Shown: in pieces, positions 1 to 7,022 of the stretch
Layout of the letters: each line of letters starts with the position of its first letter
Numbering within the stretch: the stretch's first letter is position 1
DNA from: Pseudomonadota bacterium
GTDB taxonomy: Bacteria; Pseudomonadota; Alphaproteobacteria; Rhizobiales; Aestuariivirgaceae
Direction of reading: 5' to 3'
NCBI GenBank assembly: GCA_016522385.1
Contig: JAEKFU010000126.1
Span: 1-8,067, forward strand
Length of the DNA stretch: 8,067 bases
The notes under the pieces: generated by a model
What the model was told of the DNA's origin: nothing
The model's input: the letters and a program-made list of their open reading frames with translations, nothing else
Database searches by the model: none
Translations under genes and position numbers: made by a program

Positions 1-479
1 GTGTAGGGCACCTGGTTGGGAATTGCGAATATCGCATTGACCGACGACATGTTGATAATGCTACCCGGCTTGCCGCCCGCCTCGACTTGTTCGACCATGC
101 GCCGCGCACAGGCCTGGCCGACCATGAATGTGCCTTTCAGGTTGACGTTCAGCACACGGTCGAAATCGGCTTCCTTCAGATCAAGAAATTCGGCGCCATG
201 CACAATTCCGGCATTGGAGATGCAGATGTCAATCGATCCATGCTGATCGACAGTTGAGGCGACAAGGTTGCGGATATCCAGCTTTTCGGCGACGTCACAG
301 GCAACAAAATGTGCCTGTCCGCCTGATGTTCCGATGGCTGCGGCACAGGCTTCACCCTCATCCTCATCGATGTCACTGACAATGACGATTGCGCCTTCGG
401 CGGCGAGCCGCTCAGCGCAAGCCCGGCCGATGCCTCGTGCCGCACCGGTAACAATTGCAACTTTGTCAGACAGCCTCAT
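1..479 (-). CDS. SDR-family NAD-type oxidoreductase, 3' part missing (window edge)
   Basis: Short-chain dehydrogenase/reductase with a Rossmann fold, probably a cytosolic alcohol or hydroxyacyl dehydrogenase. The 159 complete codons present show the glycine-rich cofactor loop TGAARGIG (residues 11-18), an Asp at 36 after the second strand (usual for NAD rather than NADP), D62 in CDV, the NAG motif (89-91), structural N113 and catalytic S146. The frame leaves the window immediately after Y159, which sits 13 residues after the serine as expected for the YxxxK tyrosine; the lysine and substrate-binding C-terminal half lie outside. Family members are about 250 residues, so roughly 90 are missing. 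The ATG is preceded by AAGGGG about 10 nt upstream. It lies 71 bp downstream of the acyl-CoA ligase on the same strand with no terminator between, so co-transcription is plausible. Substrate cannot be told from this half; 3-hydroxyacyl-CoA, hydroxybutyrate and polyol dehydrogenases all look like this. Confidence 0.93.
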   Translation of the reverse strand, partial: MRLSDKVAIVTGAARGIGRACAERLAAEGAIVIVSDIDEDEGEACAAAIGTSGGQAHFVACDVAEKLDIRNLVASTVDQHGSIDICISNAGIVHGAEFLDLKEADFDRVLNVNLKGTFMVGQACARRMVEQVEAGGKPGSIINMSSVNAIFAIPNQVPY

Positions 480-550
480 GACACACACCCCTTTCACGCG
501 ATCCACGATCGAGCAGCCCATCGCGCTCGAACGGCCGTTCAGGCTGGCGA

Positions 551-2458
551 CTACCGGGAGGAGACAAGCCCTCTATCCGACAGCGCATCGGTGATTTCAT
601 CGAGTATCGCCGGATCATCTATTGTCGCCGGCATGGTCCATTCTTCGCCATCGGCAATCTTGCGTATGGTGCCGCGCAGGATTTTGCCAGACCGGGTCTT
701 TGGCAGCCTAGGCACGTTCATAACGATGCGCAATGCCGCCACCGCACCGATCTTCTCGCGCACCAGCAAAACGCATTCCTTTTCCACTTCGCCGGCCTCA
801 CGCTCGACCCCTGACTTGAAGACGACAAATCCAACCGGGATCTGGCCCTTGAGCTGATCGGCTATGCCAACCACGGCACACTCGGCGACATCATTGTGAC
901 CGGCCAGCACCTCCTCCATGCCGCCGGTCGACAAGCGGTGACCGGCAACATTGATGATGTCGTCGGTCCGCGCCATGATATAGAGGTAACCGTCTTCATC
1001 CATGTAGCCCGCATCTGCGGTCTCATAGTGACCGGGAAATGTTGACAGATAGGTTTCTCTGAAGCGCTTGTCATTCTGCCACAAGGTTGGCAAGCAGCCC
1101 GGCGGCAAAGGCAGTTTTACGCAGATGGCGCCCAACTGACCACGCTCGACTTCATTACCGCTCTCATCAAGCACTCGCATGTCGTAGCCTGGCATCGGCA
1201 CTGCCGGTGAGCCATATTTGACCGGTAACATGCCGAGGCCAATCGGATTGCCGGCGATGGTCCAACCCGTTTCTGTCTGCCACCAATGATCGATCACAGG
1301 AATCTTGAGCTGCGCTTCCGCCCAGTGGATTGTGTCCGGATCAGCTCGCTCACCGGCCAGAAATAGCGTTCGCAAGCACGAGATATCATGCTTGGCGATA
1401 TGCTCCCCGTTTGGGTCTTCCTTCCTGATCGCCCGGAACGCCGTCGGTGCGGTGAACAGCGACACCACCCTGTGCTCTGAAATTATCCGCCAGAAAGTGC
1501 CTGGGTCCGGTGTACCTACCGGTTTTCCCTCAAATACGACAGTCGTTGAGCCATGCAGAAGCGGCGCATATACAATATAGGAATGTCCAACCACCCAGCC
1601 GACATCAGATGCGGCCCAATAAACTTCGCCGGGCTCAACGCCGTAGAAGTTGTGCATCGTCCACTTCAGCGCCACCATATGGCCGCCATTGTCGCGCACC
1701 ACGCCTTTCGGCTGACCGGTAGTGCCCGATGTGTACAGTATGTAAAGTGGATCGGTCGCGGCAACATCTAGGCAAGCCGCTGATTTGCCCGCCCGACGTG
1801 CCTCGCCCATCGCAGCCTTCCAGTCATGATCACGGCCCTCGATCAGCTCAGCCGTCACCTCGTCACGCTGCAGGATCATTGTCGCGGTGGGTTTGGCAGA
1901 CGCAATCTCGATGGCCTCATCGAGCAACGGCTTATAGGCAATCACCCTGCCAGGCTCGATGCCGCACGACGCCGAAAGGATCACCTTGGGTTTGGAGTCA
2001 TCAATCCGTGTGGCCAGTTCTTTCGGGGCAAATCCGCCAAAAACCACCGAATGGACAGCACCGATCCTGGCGCAGGCCAGCGCGCCTCCCACCGCCTCGG
2101 GCACCATGGGCATATAGATGATGACTCTATCTCCCTTTTTGACGCCAAGATCGATCAACAGGGCGCCGAGCGTCGCCACCTCGTCACGCAGTTGATCATA
2201 GGTATAGGTTCGCTTGGTGTCGGTAATCGGGGAATCGTAGATGATCGCGGCCTGATCGCCACGTCCAGCCTCAACATGCCGGTCAACGCAGTTGTAACAA
2301 GTGTTGCATTCGGCCCCGACAAACCACCGGTCCAGTCCGTCGACCTGGGCGTAGATCTGATCCGCAGGCTTTGACCAGTCGATATCCTTGGCCGCCTCGG
2401 CCCAGAAACCTTCAGGATCCTGTTTCCAGTGATTGTAAACCTCGTGATAACGGCTCAT
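551..2458 (-). CDS. prpE: Propionyl-CoA synthetase-type acyl-CoA ligase (PrpE)
   Basis: AMP-forming ligase that converts a short carboxylate (propionate; in some marine bacteria also acrylate) plus ATP and CoA to acyl-CoA, AMP and pyrophosphate in the cytosol. From the chosen start it has 635 residues, normal for PrpE/ACSS3-like enzymes. The N-terminal region holds CNTCYNCVDRHVEAGRGDQ, typical of PrpE rather than Acs. The ATP-binding loop YTSGTTGQPKG lies at 242-252 and the adenine/substrate segment WWQTETGW at 392-399. The C-terminal domain carries RTDDIINVAGHRLSTGG from 497 and the catalytic lysine K592 in PKTRSGK. The frame stays open to a GTG 24 nt upstream, but homology begins at MSRYHEVY, and AGGGG (2471-2475) lies 12 nt before that ATG, so I chose 2458. 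It heads a likely two-gene unit with the dehydrogenase. It is not next to methylcitrate-cycle genes in this window. Acetyl-CoA synthetase is the alternative; the N-terminal signature argues against it. Confidence 0.93.
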   Translation of the reverse strand: MSRYHEVYNHWKQDPEGFWAEAAKDIDWSKPADQIYAQVDGLDRWFVGAECNTCYNCVDRHVEAGRGDQAAIIYDSPITDTKRTYTYDQLRDEVATLGALLIDLGVKKGDRVIIYMPMVPEAVGGALACARIGAVHSVVFGGFAPKELATRIDDSKPKVILSASCGIEPGRVIAYKPLLDEAIEIASAKPTATMILQRDEVTAELIEGRDHDWKAAMGEARRAGKSAACLDVAATDPLYILYTSGTTGQPKGVVRDNGGHMVALKWTMHNFYGVEPGEVYWAASDVGWVVGHSYIVYAPLLHGSTTVVFEGKPVGTPDPGTFWRIISEHRVVSLFTAPTAFRAIRKEDPNGEHIAKHDISCLRTLFLAGERADPDTIHWAEAQLKIPVIDHWWQTETGWTIAGNPIGLGMLPVKYGSPAVPMPGYDMRVLDESGNEVERGQLGAICVKLPLPPGCLPTLWQNDKRFRETYLSTFPGHYETADAGYMDEDGYLYIMARTDDIINVAGHRLSTGGMEEVLAGHNDVAECAVVGIADQLKGQIPVGFVVFKSGVEREAGEVEKECVLLVREKIGAVAALRIVMNVPRLPKTRSGKILRGTIRKIADGEEWTMPATIDDPAILDEITDALSDRGLVSSR

Positions 2459-2636
2459 GTTCGCATACATCCCCTGAAGCACTTTGTTATCGCGCCCGTG
2501 ATGACCAGCGCGTGCTGCCCTTTATTGCCCTGAAACCGGCCGGGACCACAAGGGTAACTTTACGACCGCCAGTCAACAACCACTCGTGCACGATCGTGTC
2601 AGATCGGATCGTATGAAACGACCGTGGTTCATCATA

Positions 2637-2666
2637 TTGAAGTCAATCAGGTTTTGCCGGTTTAAA
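2637..2666 (+). promoter_or_regulatory. Possible sigma70-type promoter of the PAP2 gene
   Basis: TTGAAG (2637-2642), an 18-nt spacer and TTTAAA (2661-2666) each match four of six consensus bases. Transcription would begin near 2673, leaving a leader of about 87 nt before the ATG at 2760. An inverted repeat (ATCAGG at 2646-2651 with CCTGAT at 2686-2691; GGTTTTG with CAAAACC nested, a 3-nt insertion in one arm) straddles it and could be an operator. The match is weak and unverified. Confidence 0.3.
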
Positions 2667-2743
2667 GGTATCGATCAAAACCAGACCTGATCTGCGGTTT
2701 ACGGGCTGGTAAGCACTGCAATGCTAGCATCCGCCGAATTCTC

Positions 2744-2749
2744 GAGAGG
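2744..2749 (+). promoter_or_regulatory. Ribosome-binding site that sets the PAP2 gene start
   Basis: GAGAGG lies 10 nt before the ATG at 2760. An in-frame ATG at 2721 would add 13 residues but has no such site in front and sits within the palindrome ATGCTAGCAT, so the downstream start is preferred. A further ATG two codons on (2766) is also possible. Confidence 0.6.
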
Positions 2750-2759
2750 CGGCAAGACC

Positions 2760-3887
2760 ATGAGCATGACTGGAAATACCGTCGGCCATGCAGCATTGCA
2801 GACCAGCTTTGCGACGATGCTGCGTGCCGGTTTTCGTGCGCACGGCCTATTCTTTGCAATCGTTGCCGTCTACTACGCAACGGTCTTGTACTTCCTTGGT
2901 TCCGAACCGTTGGGTTTCCTCATCACCATGCTGGCCTCGATCGCCCTTGGAACGGTGATGATCGTCTTTTCCACATTCATGGCCCGCTTTGTCACGTTGG
3001 CGGTCAAGGAGCGCCCCGATCAACCTGTCAAAGCCATTTCTGTGGACATGTGGTCCCTGATGAGTGACCGGCGCCGGCTTGCCGTGGGCCTGCCGATGAT
3101 CGCTGTGCTTGCGCCCTTCATGACCATATTCGGCGAGTTCAAGGCCGCCGTTCCTTTGTTCAGCGGCGGTTTTGTCTGGGACCAGGCCTTTGATAACCTG
3201 GATCGCTGGATGCATTTCGGCAAGCTGCCCTGGGAGTGGATGCAACCGGTCATGGGCTATGCACCGATCACTTTTGCGATCAACTTCAGCTACAATTTCT
3301 GGTTCTTTGCGATGTGGATGGTCTGGGCCGCGTGGGCCTTCACGACCCGGCCCAACGTCAACCGGACCCACTTCTTTCTGACCTTCATGCTGTTGTGGTC
3401 AATCGGCGGCAGCCTGATGGCAATCGAACTATCATCCGCCGGCCCGGCTTTTTACTCCCGCATCGGCCTGTCCCCGGACCCTTATGCCCCCCTGATGGAC
3501 TATCTGCACCGCGCCAACGAGATTCTTCCGATTTGGGCGCTCAACACGCAGGATATGTTGTGGACCGGTTTCAACGGTCGCACCGTGGCAGATGGCATTT
3601 CGGCCATGCCCAGCATGCACAATGCGTCGTCACTGTTATTCGTGCTGACCGCCCGGCATCTCGGCAAATGGCCTTTCAGGCTGCTGGCAGCGCACTGTGT
3701 GCTGATCTTCATCGGCTCCGTCCATCTCGCCTGGCACTACGCCATAGACGCCTATGTCGGCTGGGCTCTGACACTTGTCTTGTGGTTCGCCGCCAGACCA
3801 CTCGCGGCATGGTGGGACTCTCGACCGGCTGCAAATGACCTTCGCGACGTGATTAAATCCTACGAGGTACAAAAGGCCACAGTCTGA
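2760..3887 (+). CDS. Polytopic inner-membrane PAP2-family (PAP2_3-like) phosphatase or phosphotransferase
   Basis: A 375-residue integral membrane protein with about six to seven hydrophobic segments (roughly 30-47, 51-80, 107-124, 168-194, 204-222, 289-298 and 306-345). The C-terminal part has the hallmarks of the PAP2 acid-phosphatase fold: AMPSMHN (282-288; S285 and H287, motif 2), then WHYAIDAYVG with H326 and D330 (motif 3). The classical first motif KxxxxxxRP is not visible. A central segment, DNLDRWMHFGKLPW (from D145), resembles the region before the catalytic half in the Aur1/inositol-phosphorylceramide-synthase-like branch. Known members hydrolyse or transfer phospho-groups on lipids such as phosphatidate, undecaprenyl diphosphate or ceramide carriers; which applies here cannot be read from sequence. 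It is followed after 69 bp by an acyl-CoA ligase on the same strand, with no terminator between. Family assignment is good; activity is inference. Confidence 0.82.
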   Translation: MSMTGNTVGHAALQTSFATMLRAGFRAHGLFFAIVAVYYATVLYFLGSEPLGFLITMLASIALGTVMIVFSTFMARFVTLAVKERPDQPVKAISVDMWSLMSDRRRLAVGLPMIAVLAPFMTIFGEFKAAVPLFSGGFVWDQAFDNLDRWMHFGKLPWEWMQPVMGYAPITFAINFSYNFWFFAMWMVWAAWAFTTRPNVNRTHFFLTFMLLWSIGGSLMAIELSSAGPAFYSRIGLSPDPYAPLMDYLHRANEILPIWALNTQDMLWTGFNGRTVADGISAMPSMHNASSLLFVLTARHLGKWPFRLLAAHCVLIFIGSVHLAWHYAIDAYVGWALTLVLWFAARPLAAWWDSRPAANDLRDVIKSYEVQKATV

Positions 3888-3956
3888 TTGCTTAACCAGA
3901 AAATTTTTGCTTTTGTGCGCTGCACCCGTCTCTAGCGCAACGAGTGGTTATGCGAC

Positions 3957-5582
3957 ATGGCCAATTCCTATGACACGGATCTCGACAAGAATCCGGCCAA
4001 CTATCAACCTCTGACACCTTTGACCTTCCTGGCCCGTTCGGCGGCGGTTTATCCAGATCAATCGGCGATCATTCACGGCCAGTCCCGCTGCACCTATGCC
4101 CAGTTCTATACCCGGTGCCGCAAACTGGCGAGCGCCCTTGCCAAGGCCGGCATCAAGAAGGGAGAAACCGTATCGGCAATGCTCGCCAATACACCGGCAA
4201 TGCTTGAGGCCCATTACGGCGTGCCAATGACGGGTGCCGTTCTCAACACCTTGAACACCCGGCTCGATGCCCAGATCATCGCCTTTTCACTGGATCACGG
4301 CAACACCAGGATCCTCATCACTGACAAGGAATTCTCCGCAACGGTCAAGCAGGCCCTAACGCTGACCAAGACCGCCAATCCGATTGTCATCGACTATGAC
4401 GACCCTGAATTCGATACACCAGGTGAGCGGATCGGCAATGTCGAATACGAGGAGTTCATCAAGGACGGTGATGCCGATTATGACTGGCTTATGCCGGACG
4501 ATGAATGGCAGGCCATTTCACTCAACTACACTTCCGGCACGACAGGAAATCCAAAGGGCGTAGTCTATCATCACCGTGGCGCCTATCTCCTGGCGCAAGG
4601 CAATGCGATCACCGCATCGATGCAGAAGCACCCGGTCTACCTATGGACTCTGCCGATGTTTCACTGCAACGGCTGGTGTTTTCCTTGGACCATGTCGGTC
4701 ATCGGCGGCACTCATGTCTGCCTGCGCTGGGTGCGCGCCGATGCCATCTGGCAGGCTCTGGCAGATCACCAGGTCACGCATTTGTGCGGCGCACCGATCG
4801 TCATGTCGACCATCCTCAACGCACCCGAAGAGCACAAACGCAAACTTGATCGCGTGGTGGAGTTCTTCACCGCCGCCGCCCCACCCCCGGAAGCCGTGCT
4901 CGCCGCCATGGCAGATGCCGGCTTCAACGTTACCCATCTCTACGGATTGACCGAGACCTACGGACCGGCTGTCGTCAACGACTGGAATGCCGACTGGGAC
5001 GCGTTGGACTCAAGCGAGCGGGCGACAAAAAAAGCCCGCCAGGGAGTGCGCTATGCCGCGCTAGAGGCGCTTGACGTCATTGATCCACAAACCATGCAAC
5101 CCGTGCCGCGCGACGGCGAGACCATCGGCGAGGTCATGTTCCGCGGCAATATTGTCATGAAAGGGTATCTGAACAATCCCGCTGCGACCGATGAAGCCTT
5201 CGCCGGCGGCTGGTTCCACTCCGGTGATCTCGGCGTCATGCACGCCGACGGATACATTCAGCTCAAGGACCGCTCCAAGGACATCATTATCTCCGGCGGG
5301 GAGAACATCTCGTCAATCGAGGTCGAAGACGCACTTTACAAACACCCGGCCATCCAGGCGGCCGCTGTAGTGGCCAAACCAGATGACAAATGGGGCGAGA
5401 CCCCTTGCGCCTTCATCGAGCTCAAACCAGAAACCACGCTGTCGGCTGAAGAAGTGATTTCCTACTGCCGGGAGAACCTGGCCCACTTCAAATGCCCCAG
5501 ACATGTTGTCTTTGCCGAACTGCCCAAGACATCGACGGGAAAGATCCAGAAGTTCAAGCTGCGCGAGATGGCCAGACAATAA
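3957..5582 (+). CDS. AMP-forming acyl-CoA ligase, DmdB / medium-chain acyl-CoA synthetase type
   Basis: A 541-residue cytosolic enzyme that activates a carboxylic acid to its CoA thioester through an acyl-adenylate. Motifs in order: ATP loop YTSGTTGNPKG (191-201), WTLPMFHCNGWCFPW (230-244) lining the acid pocket, LYGLTETYGP (328-337), HSGDLG (421-426), the hinge D438-R439 in LKDRSKD, GGENISSIE (447-455) and catalytic K529 in PKTSTGK. The length and the MFHCNGW pocket fit the family that includes methylmercaptopropionate-CoA ligase DmdB and many medium- or short-chain ligases annotated simply as acyl-CoA synthetase. The substrate is not fixed by what I can see. The ATG at 3957 has only a weak GAG-containing site upstream; another ATG at 3950 is out of frame. 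The 69-bp gap before it has a poor promoter match (TTGCTT, 17 nt, TTTTGT at 3888-3916), so co-transcription with the PAP2 gene is also possible. Confidence 0.9.
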   Translation: MANSYDTDLDKNPANYQPLTPLTFLARSAAVYPDQSAIIHGQSRCTYAQFYTRCRKLASALAKAGIKKGETVSAMLANTPAMLEAHYGVPMTGAVLNTLNTRLDAQIIAFSLDHGNTRILITDKEFSATVKQALTLTKTANPIVIDYDDPEFDTPGERIGNVEYEEFIKDGDADYDWLMPDDEWQAISLNYTSGTTGNPKGVVYHHRGAYLLAQGNAITASMQKHPVYLWTLPMFHCNGWCFPWTMSVIGGTHVCLRWVRADAIWQALADHQVTHLCGAPIVMSTILNAPEEHKRKLDRVVEFFTAAAPPPEAVLAAMADAGFNVTHLYGLTETYGPAVVNDWNADWDALDSSERATKKARQGVRYAALEALDVIDPQTMQPVPRDGETIGEVMFRGNIVMKGYLNNPAATDEAFAGGWFHSGDLGVMHADGYIQLKDRSKDIIISGGENISSIEVEDALYKHPAIQAAAVVAKPDDKWGETPCAFIELKPETTLSAEEVISYCRENLAHFKCPRHVVFAELPKTSTGKIQKFKLREMARQ

Positions 5583-5694
5583 CCGGTTGCAGACACCGAT
5601 AAGCTGACGGTTATGGTTAAGTAATCGACAAACCGACCCCCCTTTGGGTCTAAAATCGGCGCAAGACTTCAATCATCACGCCAAGCGACAATGT
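5583..5694. other. Intergenic stretch after the acyl-CoA ligase, no gene seen
   Basis: First part of the 303-bp convergent gap. I see no coding frame or strong terminator here. A 5-bp stem GACCC/GGGTC (5635-5639 with 5646-5650) exists but is followed by TAAAATCGG rather than a T-run. If the ligase transcript ends by intrinsic termination it probably reads on to the strong hairpin at 5769. Confidence 0.5.
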
Positions 5695-5723
5695 TTGACC
5701 TTGAGCCGCTTTCACTGTCTTAT
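5695..5723 (+). promoter_or_regulatory. Candidate sigma70-type promoter of a small RNA
   Basis: TTGACC (5695-5700) matches five of six -35 bases; after exactly 17 nt comes TCTTAT (5718-5723), four of six -10 bases. Start of transcription would fall near 5730. No protein-coding gene follows before the terminator at 5769-5796, which is why I read it as a small-RNA promoter. The upstream TT before TGACC also suits the CTTGAC-type -35 common in alphaproteobacteria. Not experimentally supported. Confidence 0.5.
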
Positions 5724-5729
5724 GGCATC

Positions 5730-5796
5730 AACACATGCCCGTGTGTTGGGAAGAATGAAAAAACTCAGGCGATGCCGTTTCGGCATCGCTTTTTTT
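5730..5796 (+). ncRNA. Candidate small RNA, about 67 nt, two hairpins
   Basis: Predicted transcript between the promoter at 5695-5723 and the T-run at 5790-5796. It would fold into a 5' hairpin (CAACACA 5729-5735 with TGTGTTG 5742-5748, six-nt loop), a single-stranded A/G-rich linker of about 20 nt (GGAAGAATGAAAAAACTCAG), and a terminator hairpin. The order promoter, hairpin, open purine-rich linker, terminator is usual for trans-acting alphaproteobacterial small RNAs, where the linker pairs with or is bound by Hfq or target mRNAs. I do not recognise the family. The alternatives are that it is the 3' end of the acyl-CoA ligase mRNA, or only its terminator. The exact 5' end is an estimate. Confidence 0.45.
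5769..5796 (+). terminator. Strong intrinsic terminator, possibly bidirectional
   Basis: GCGATGCCG (5769-5777), loop TTT, then CGGCATCGC (5781-5789) form a perfect 9-bp GC-rich stem followed directly by seven T's (5790-5796). On the other strand the same stem is followed, after CTGAG, by six T's (complement of 5758-5763), so it may also stop transcripts from the SCO1 operon arriving from the right. It lies 186 bp beyond the acyl-CoA ligase stop, which is far for that gene alone. Confidence 0.9.
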
Positions 5797-5851
5797 GGAG
5801 CGCCTCTATAGAATTCAAAGCTATTTGACCGGCTTTGCGCGGCTACCTGCC

Positions 5852-5887
5852 AGAGTGTGTCTTTCTCATATGGAAAAGACACGCTCT
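5852..5887. repeat. 13-bp hairpin abutting the SCO1 stop codon
   Basis: AGAGTGTGTCTTT (5852-5864) pairs with AAAGACACGCTCT (5875-5887) around a 10-nt loop CTCATATGGA; one pair (5856 with 5883) is a G-T type mismatch that stays paired as G-U in only one RNA orientation. The right arm includes two bases of the SCO1 TAG. No T-run follows on either strand, so it is not a standard terminator. It could protect the 3' end of the SCO1 operon mRNA or pause transcription before the terminator at 5769. Function is inference. Confidence 0.6.
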
Positions 5888-6494
5888 AGTTCATCAGGTA
5901 ATGCGCAATCCGCTCTGCCATGACTTTGCCCGCCGTATCATGTGGGAACAAAGTTCGGAATTTGCCATCCGGCCCAATTAGATAGGTGATGCTGGCATGA
6001 TCAACGAGATAGTCCCGTGCGTCAGCATCTGCCTCGACGACCTTGCGGCGATGAACCCGATAAGCTTTCGCAACGACACGGATTTGGGCTTCACTGCCCG
6101 TCAGGCCGATGAAGCGCTCGCCGAAGTGGCTGACATAGTCCTGCAAAATTGCCGGCCGATCTCGATCAGGGTCGATTGAAACGAATATTGGAACGATGTT
6201 TTCTGCCGCATCATCGAGCTCGTCAATTGCTTCAGCCATATGCTGCAGATTGGTCGGGCAGATCGACGGACAGGACGCGTAGCCAAAATAGATCAGCATG
6301 AACTTGCCGCGGAAATCCTCATCGCTCCGCGGCGTACCGGTATGATCTACCAGTGAAAAAGGTCCCCCGAACAGGCTCTCCAGCACCGGCGGCAGCACGT
6401 CCGCCTCGTCCTGCGCTTCGACCGTGGCATGCATCACCACCGATGCAGACAACGCTGCAATTGCCAAGATCGCGAGATTGAAGCATCTCACCAT
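5886..6494 (-). CDS. SCO1/SenC-family copper chaperone / thioredoxin-like protein
   Basis: A 202-residue periplasmic protein with a hydrophobic signal or anchor segment at about 6-27, then a thioredoxin-like fold. The copper site is present: C75 and C79 in SCPSICP, and H166 in DHASITYL. The family's SIDPDRD segment is at 107-112. SCO proteins bind copper with these three ligands and deliver it to the CuA site of cytochrome oxidase subunit II, or act as thiol reductants for that site. The ATG lies 10 bp after the stop of the upstream cysteine-protein gene, and its GGAG site overlaps that gene's last codons, so translation is probably coupled. No cytochrome oxidase gene is in the window, so the client may be another copper protein. 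The final gene of a three-gene operon. Family call is secure; client is unknown. Confidence 0.93.
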   Translation of the reverse strand: MVRCFNLAILAIAALSASVVMHATVEAQDEADVLPPVLESLFGGPFSLVDHTGTPRSDEDFRGKFMLIYFGYASCPSICPTNLQHMAEAIDELDDAAENIVPIFVSIDPDRDRPAILQDYVSHFGERFIGLTGSEAQIRVVAKAYRVHRRKVVEADADARDYLVDHASITYLIGPDGKFRTLFPHDTAGKVMAERIAHYLMN

Positions 6495-6504
6495 GGTAAC
6501 GCCG

Positions 6505-7017
6505 TTACTCCGACGGCTTCAGTCCGGGGATACCGTAAACCCCGTCTTTGGCGATTAGCTCGAGCACTTTTGCGTCGTGCTTGTACCAGTCCTTGCCAGG
6601 CTTGCCGGGATTGGCCTTCGACCAGTTCTTGATATACCAGTTGGCCCTGCTCCATTTGCCGTCCGGCGCTTCGCGTTTGAACTGCAGGGCGAACATTGGC
6701 ATCTTCGGGTTCGAGATCATCAAGCCGTCCGCCGTGATCCGTTTTCCGCAAAACGGTGCCAGATCCTCGACTGCGCCGGCAAAGATGTCCTGGTTCTTCA
6801 CTACCGGCACCAAGCGACCGTCGTCTAACAACAGGCCCAGTTGGCGTTTGCCGTTGCCGCAATTGTCAGCGCAATCGCCGGTCACTTCGCACAGAAGATC
6901 GACTACCTTGGCGTCAACCCGGGTTTTTTTCTCGTTATCGATTCCCCAACCCTCTGCACCACTGGCGCTGCCGGCTGCAAACAGCATTAAGGCCGCTGTG
7001 ATCACAAATCTGTTCAT
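6505..7017 (-). CDS. Secreted cysteine-containing protein of unknown function, SCO1 operon gene 2
   Basis: A 170-residue protein I do not recognise by name. It begins with a clear signal peptide (hydrophobic 4-16, likely cleavage after ASGA near 21). The mature part opens with VVDLLCEVTGDCADNCGNG, giving C43, C49 and C53, followed by a GLLLDDGRLVPVV strand pair; C90 lies in PFCGKRITADGL. It ends in a basic and aromatic-rich stretch (SRANWYIKNW and onward, about 123-148). The strand pattern around GKRITADGL suggests a small beta-barrel. The three clustered cysteines could bind copper or form disulfides. The start is set by GGGGAG 8 nt before the ATG, lying inside the end of the upstream gene; the gap to that gene is 5 bp. 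It shares the D-x2-C-x-V-T ... C-A-x2-C signature with the first gene of the operon. Placement before SCO1 suggests metal or thiol handling (inference). Confidence 0.85.
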   Translation of the reverse strand: MNRFVITAALMLFAAGSASGAEGWGIDNEKKTRVDAKVVDLLCEVTGDCADNCGNGKRQLGLLLDDGRLVPVVKNQDIFAGAVEDLAPFCGKRITADGLMISNPKMPMFALQFKREAPDGKWSRANWYIKNWSKANPGKPGKDWYKHDAKVLELIAKDGVYGIPGLKPSE

Positions 7018-7022
7018 GGCCC

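Larger units (their letters stand above)
2459..2759. other. Divergent control region between prpE and the PAP2 gene
   Basis: These 301 bp carry no convincing gene. They must hold the promoters of the minus-strand ligase and the plus-strand membrane protein. Visible elements are a perfect 10-bp palindrome TCGTGCACGA (2584-2593), a possible minus-strand -35 TTGACT (complement of 2571-2576) without a good -10, a possible plus-strand promoter (2637-2666), an imperfect inverted repeat overlapping it (2646-2691), and the palindrome ATGCTAGCAT (2721-2730). None of these can be assigned to a known regulator by eye. Confidence 0.6.

Noticed and set aside
529..540. Perfect 12-bp palindrome GAACGGCCGTTC between prpE and the dehydrogenase
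   Set aside because: A single short GC-rich palindrome without flanking pattern or a second copy; it could be a regulator site, but nothing else supports this.
1826..2374. Open frame of 182 codons on the plus strand inside prpE
   Set aside because: It is antisense to a well-conserved ligase, has no protein-like domain or ribosome site I can see, and such shadows are common in GC-rich coding DNA.
3236..3838. Open frame of 200 codons in another frame within the PAP2 gene
   Set aside because: The overlapping frame has the membrane segments and PAP2 motifs; this one reads as Arg/Pro/His-rich shadow sequence.
3916..3939. TGCGCT/AGCGCA inverted repeat between the PAP2 and acyl-CoA ligase genes
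   Set aside because: Only 6 bp with a 12-nt loop and no T-run, so it does not support a terminator.
5755..5811. Tiny frame of 18 codons (MKKLRRCRFGIAFFGAPL) running through the terminator
   Set aside because: The GGGAAG before it is too close to the ATG for a ribosome site, and the frame is made of the terminator stem and T-run; probably coincidence, although it would lie within the candidate small RNA.
6496..6508. GTAAC-GCC-GTTAC dyad across the stop/start junction before SCO1
   Set aside because: Five base pairs with a 3-nt loop is too small to claim a translational control hairpin.
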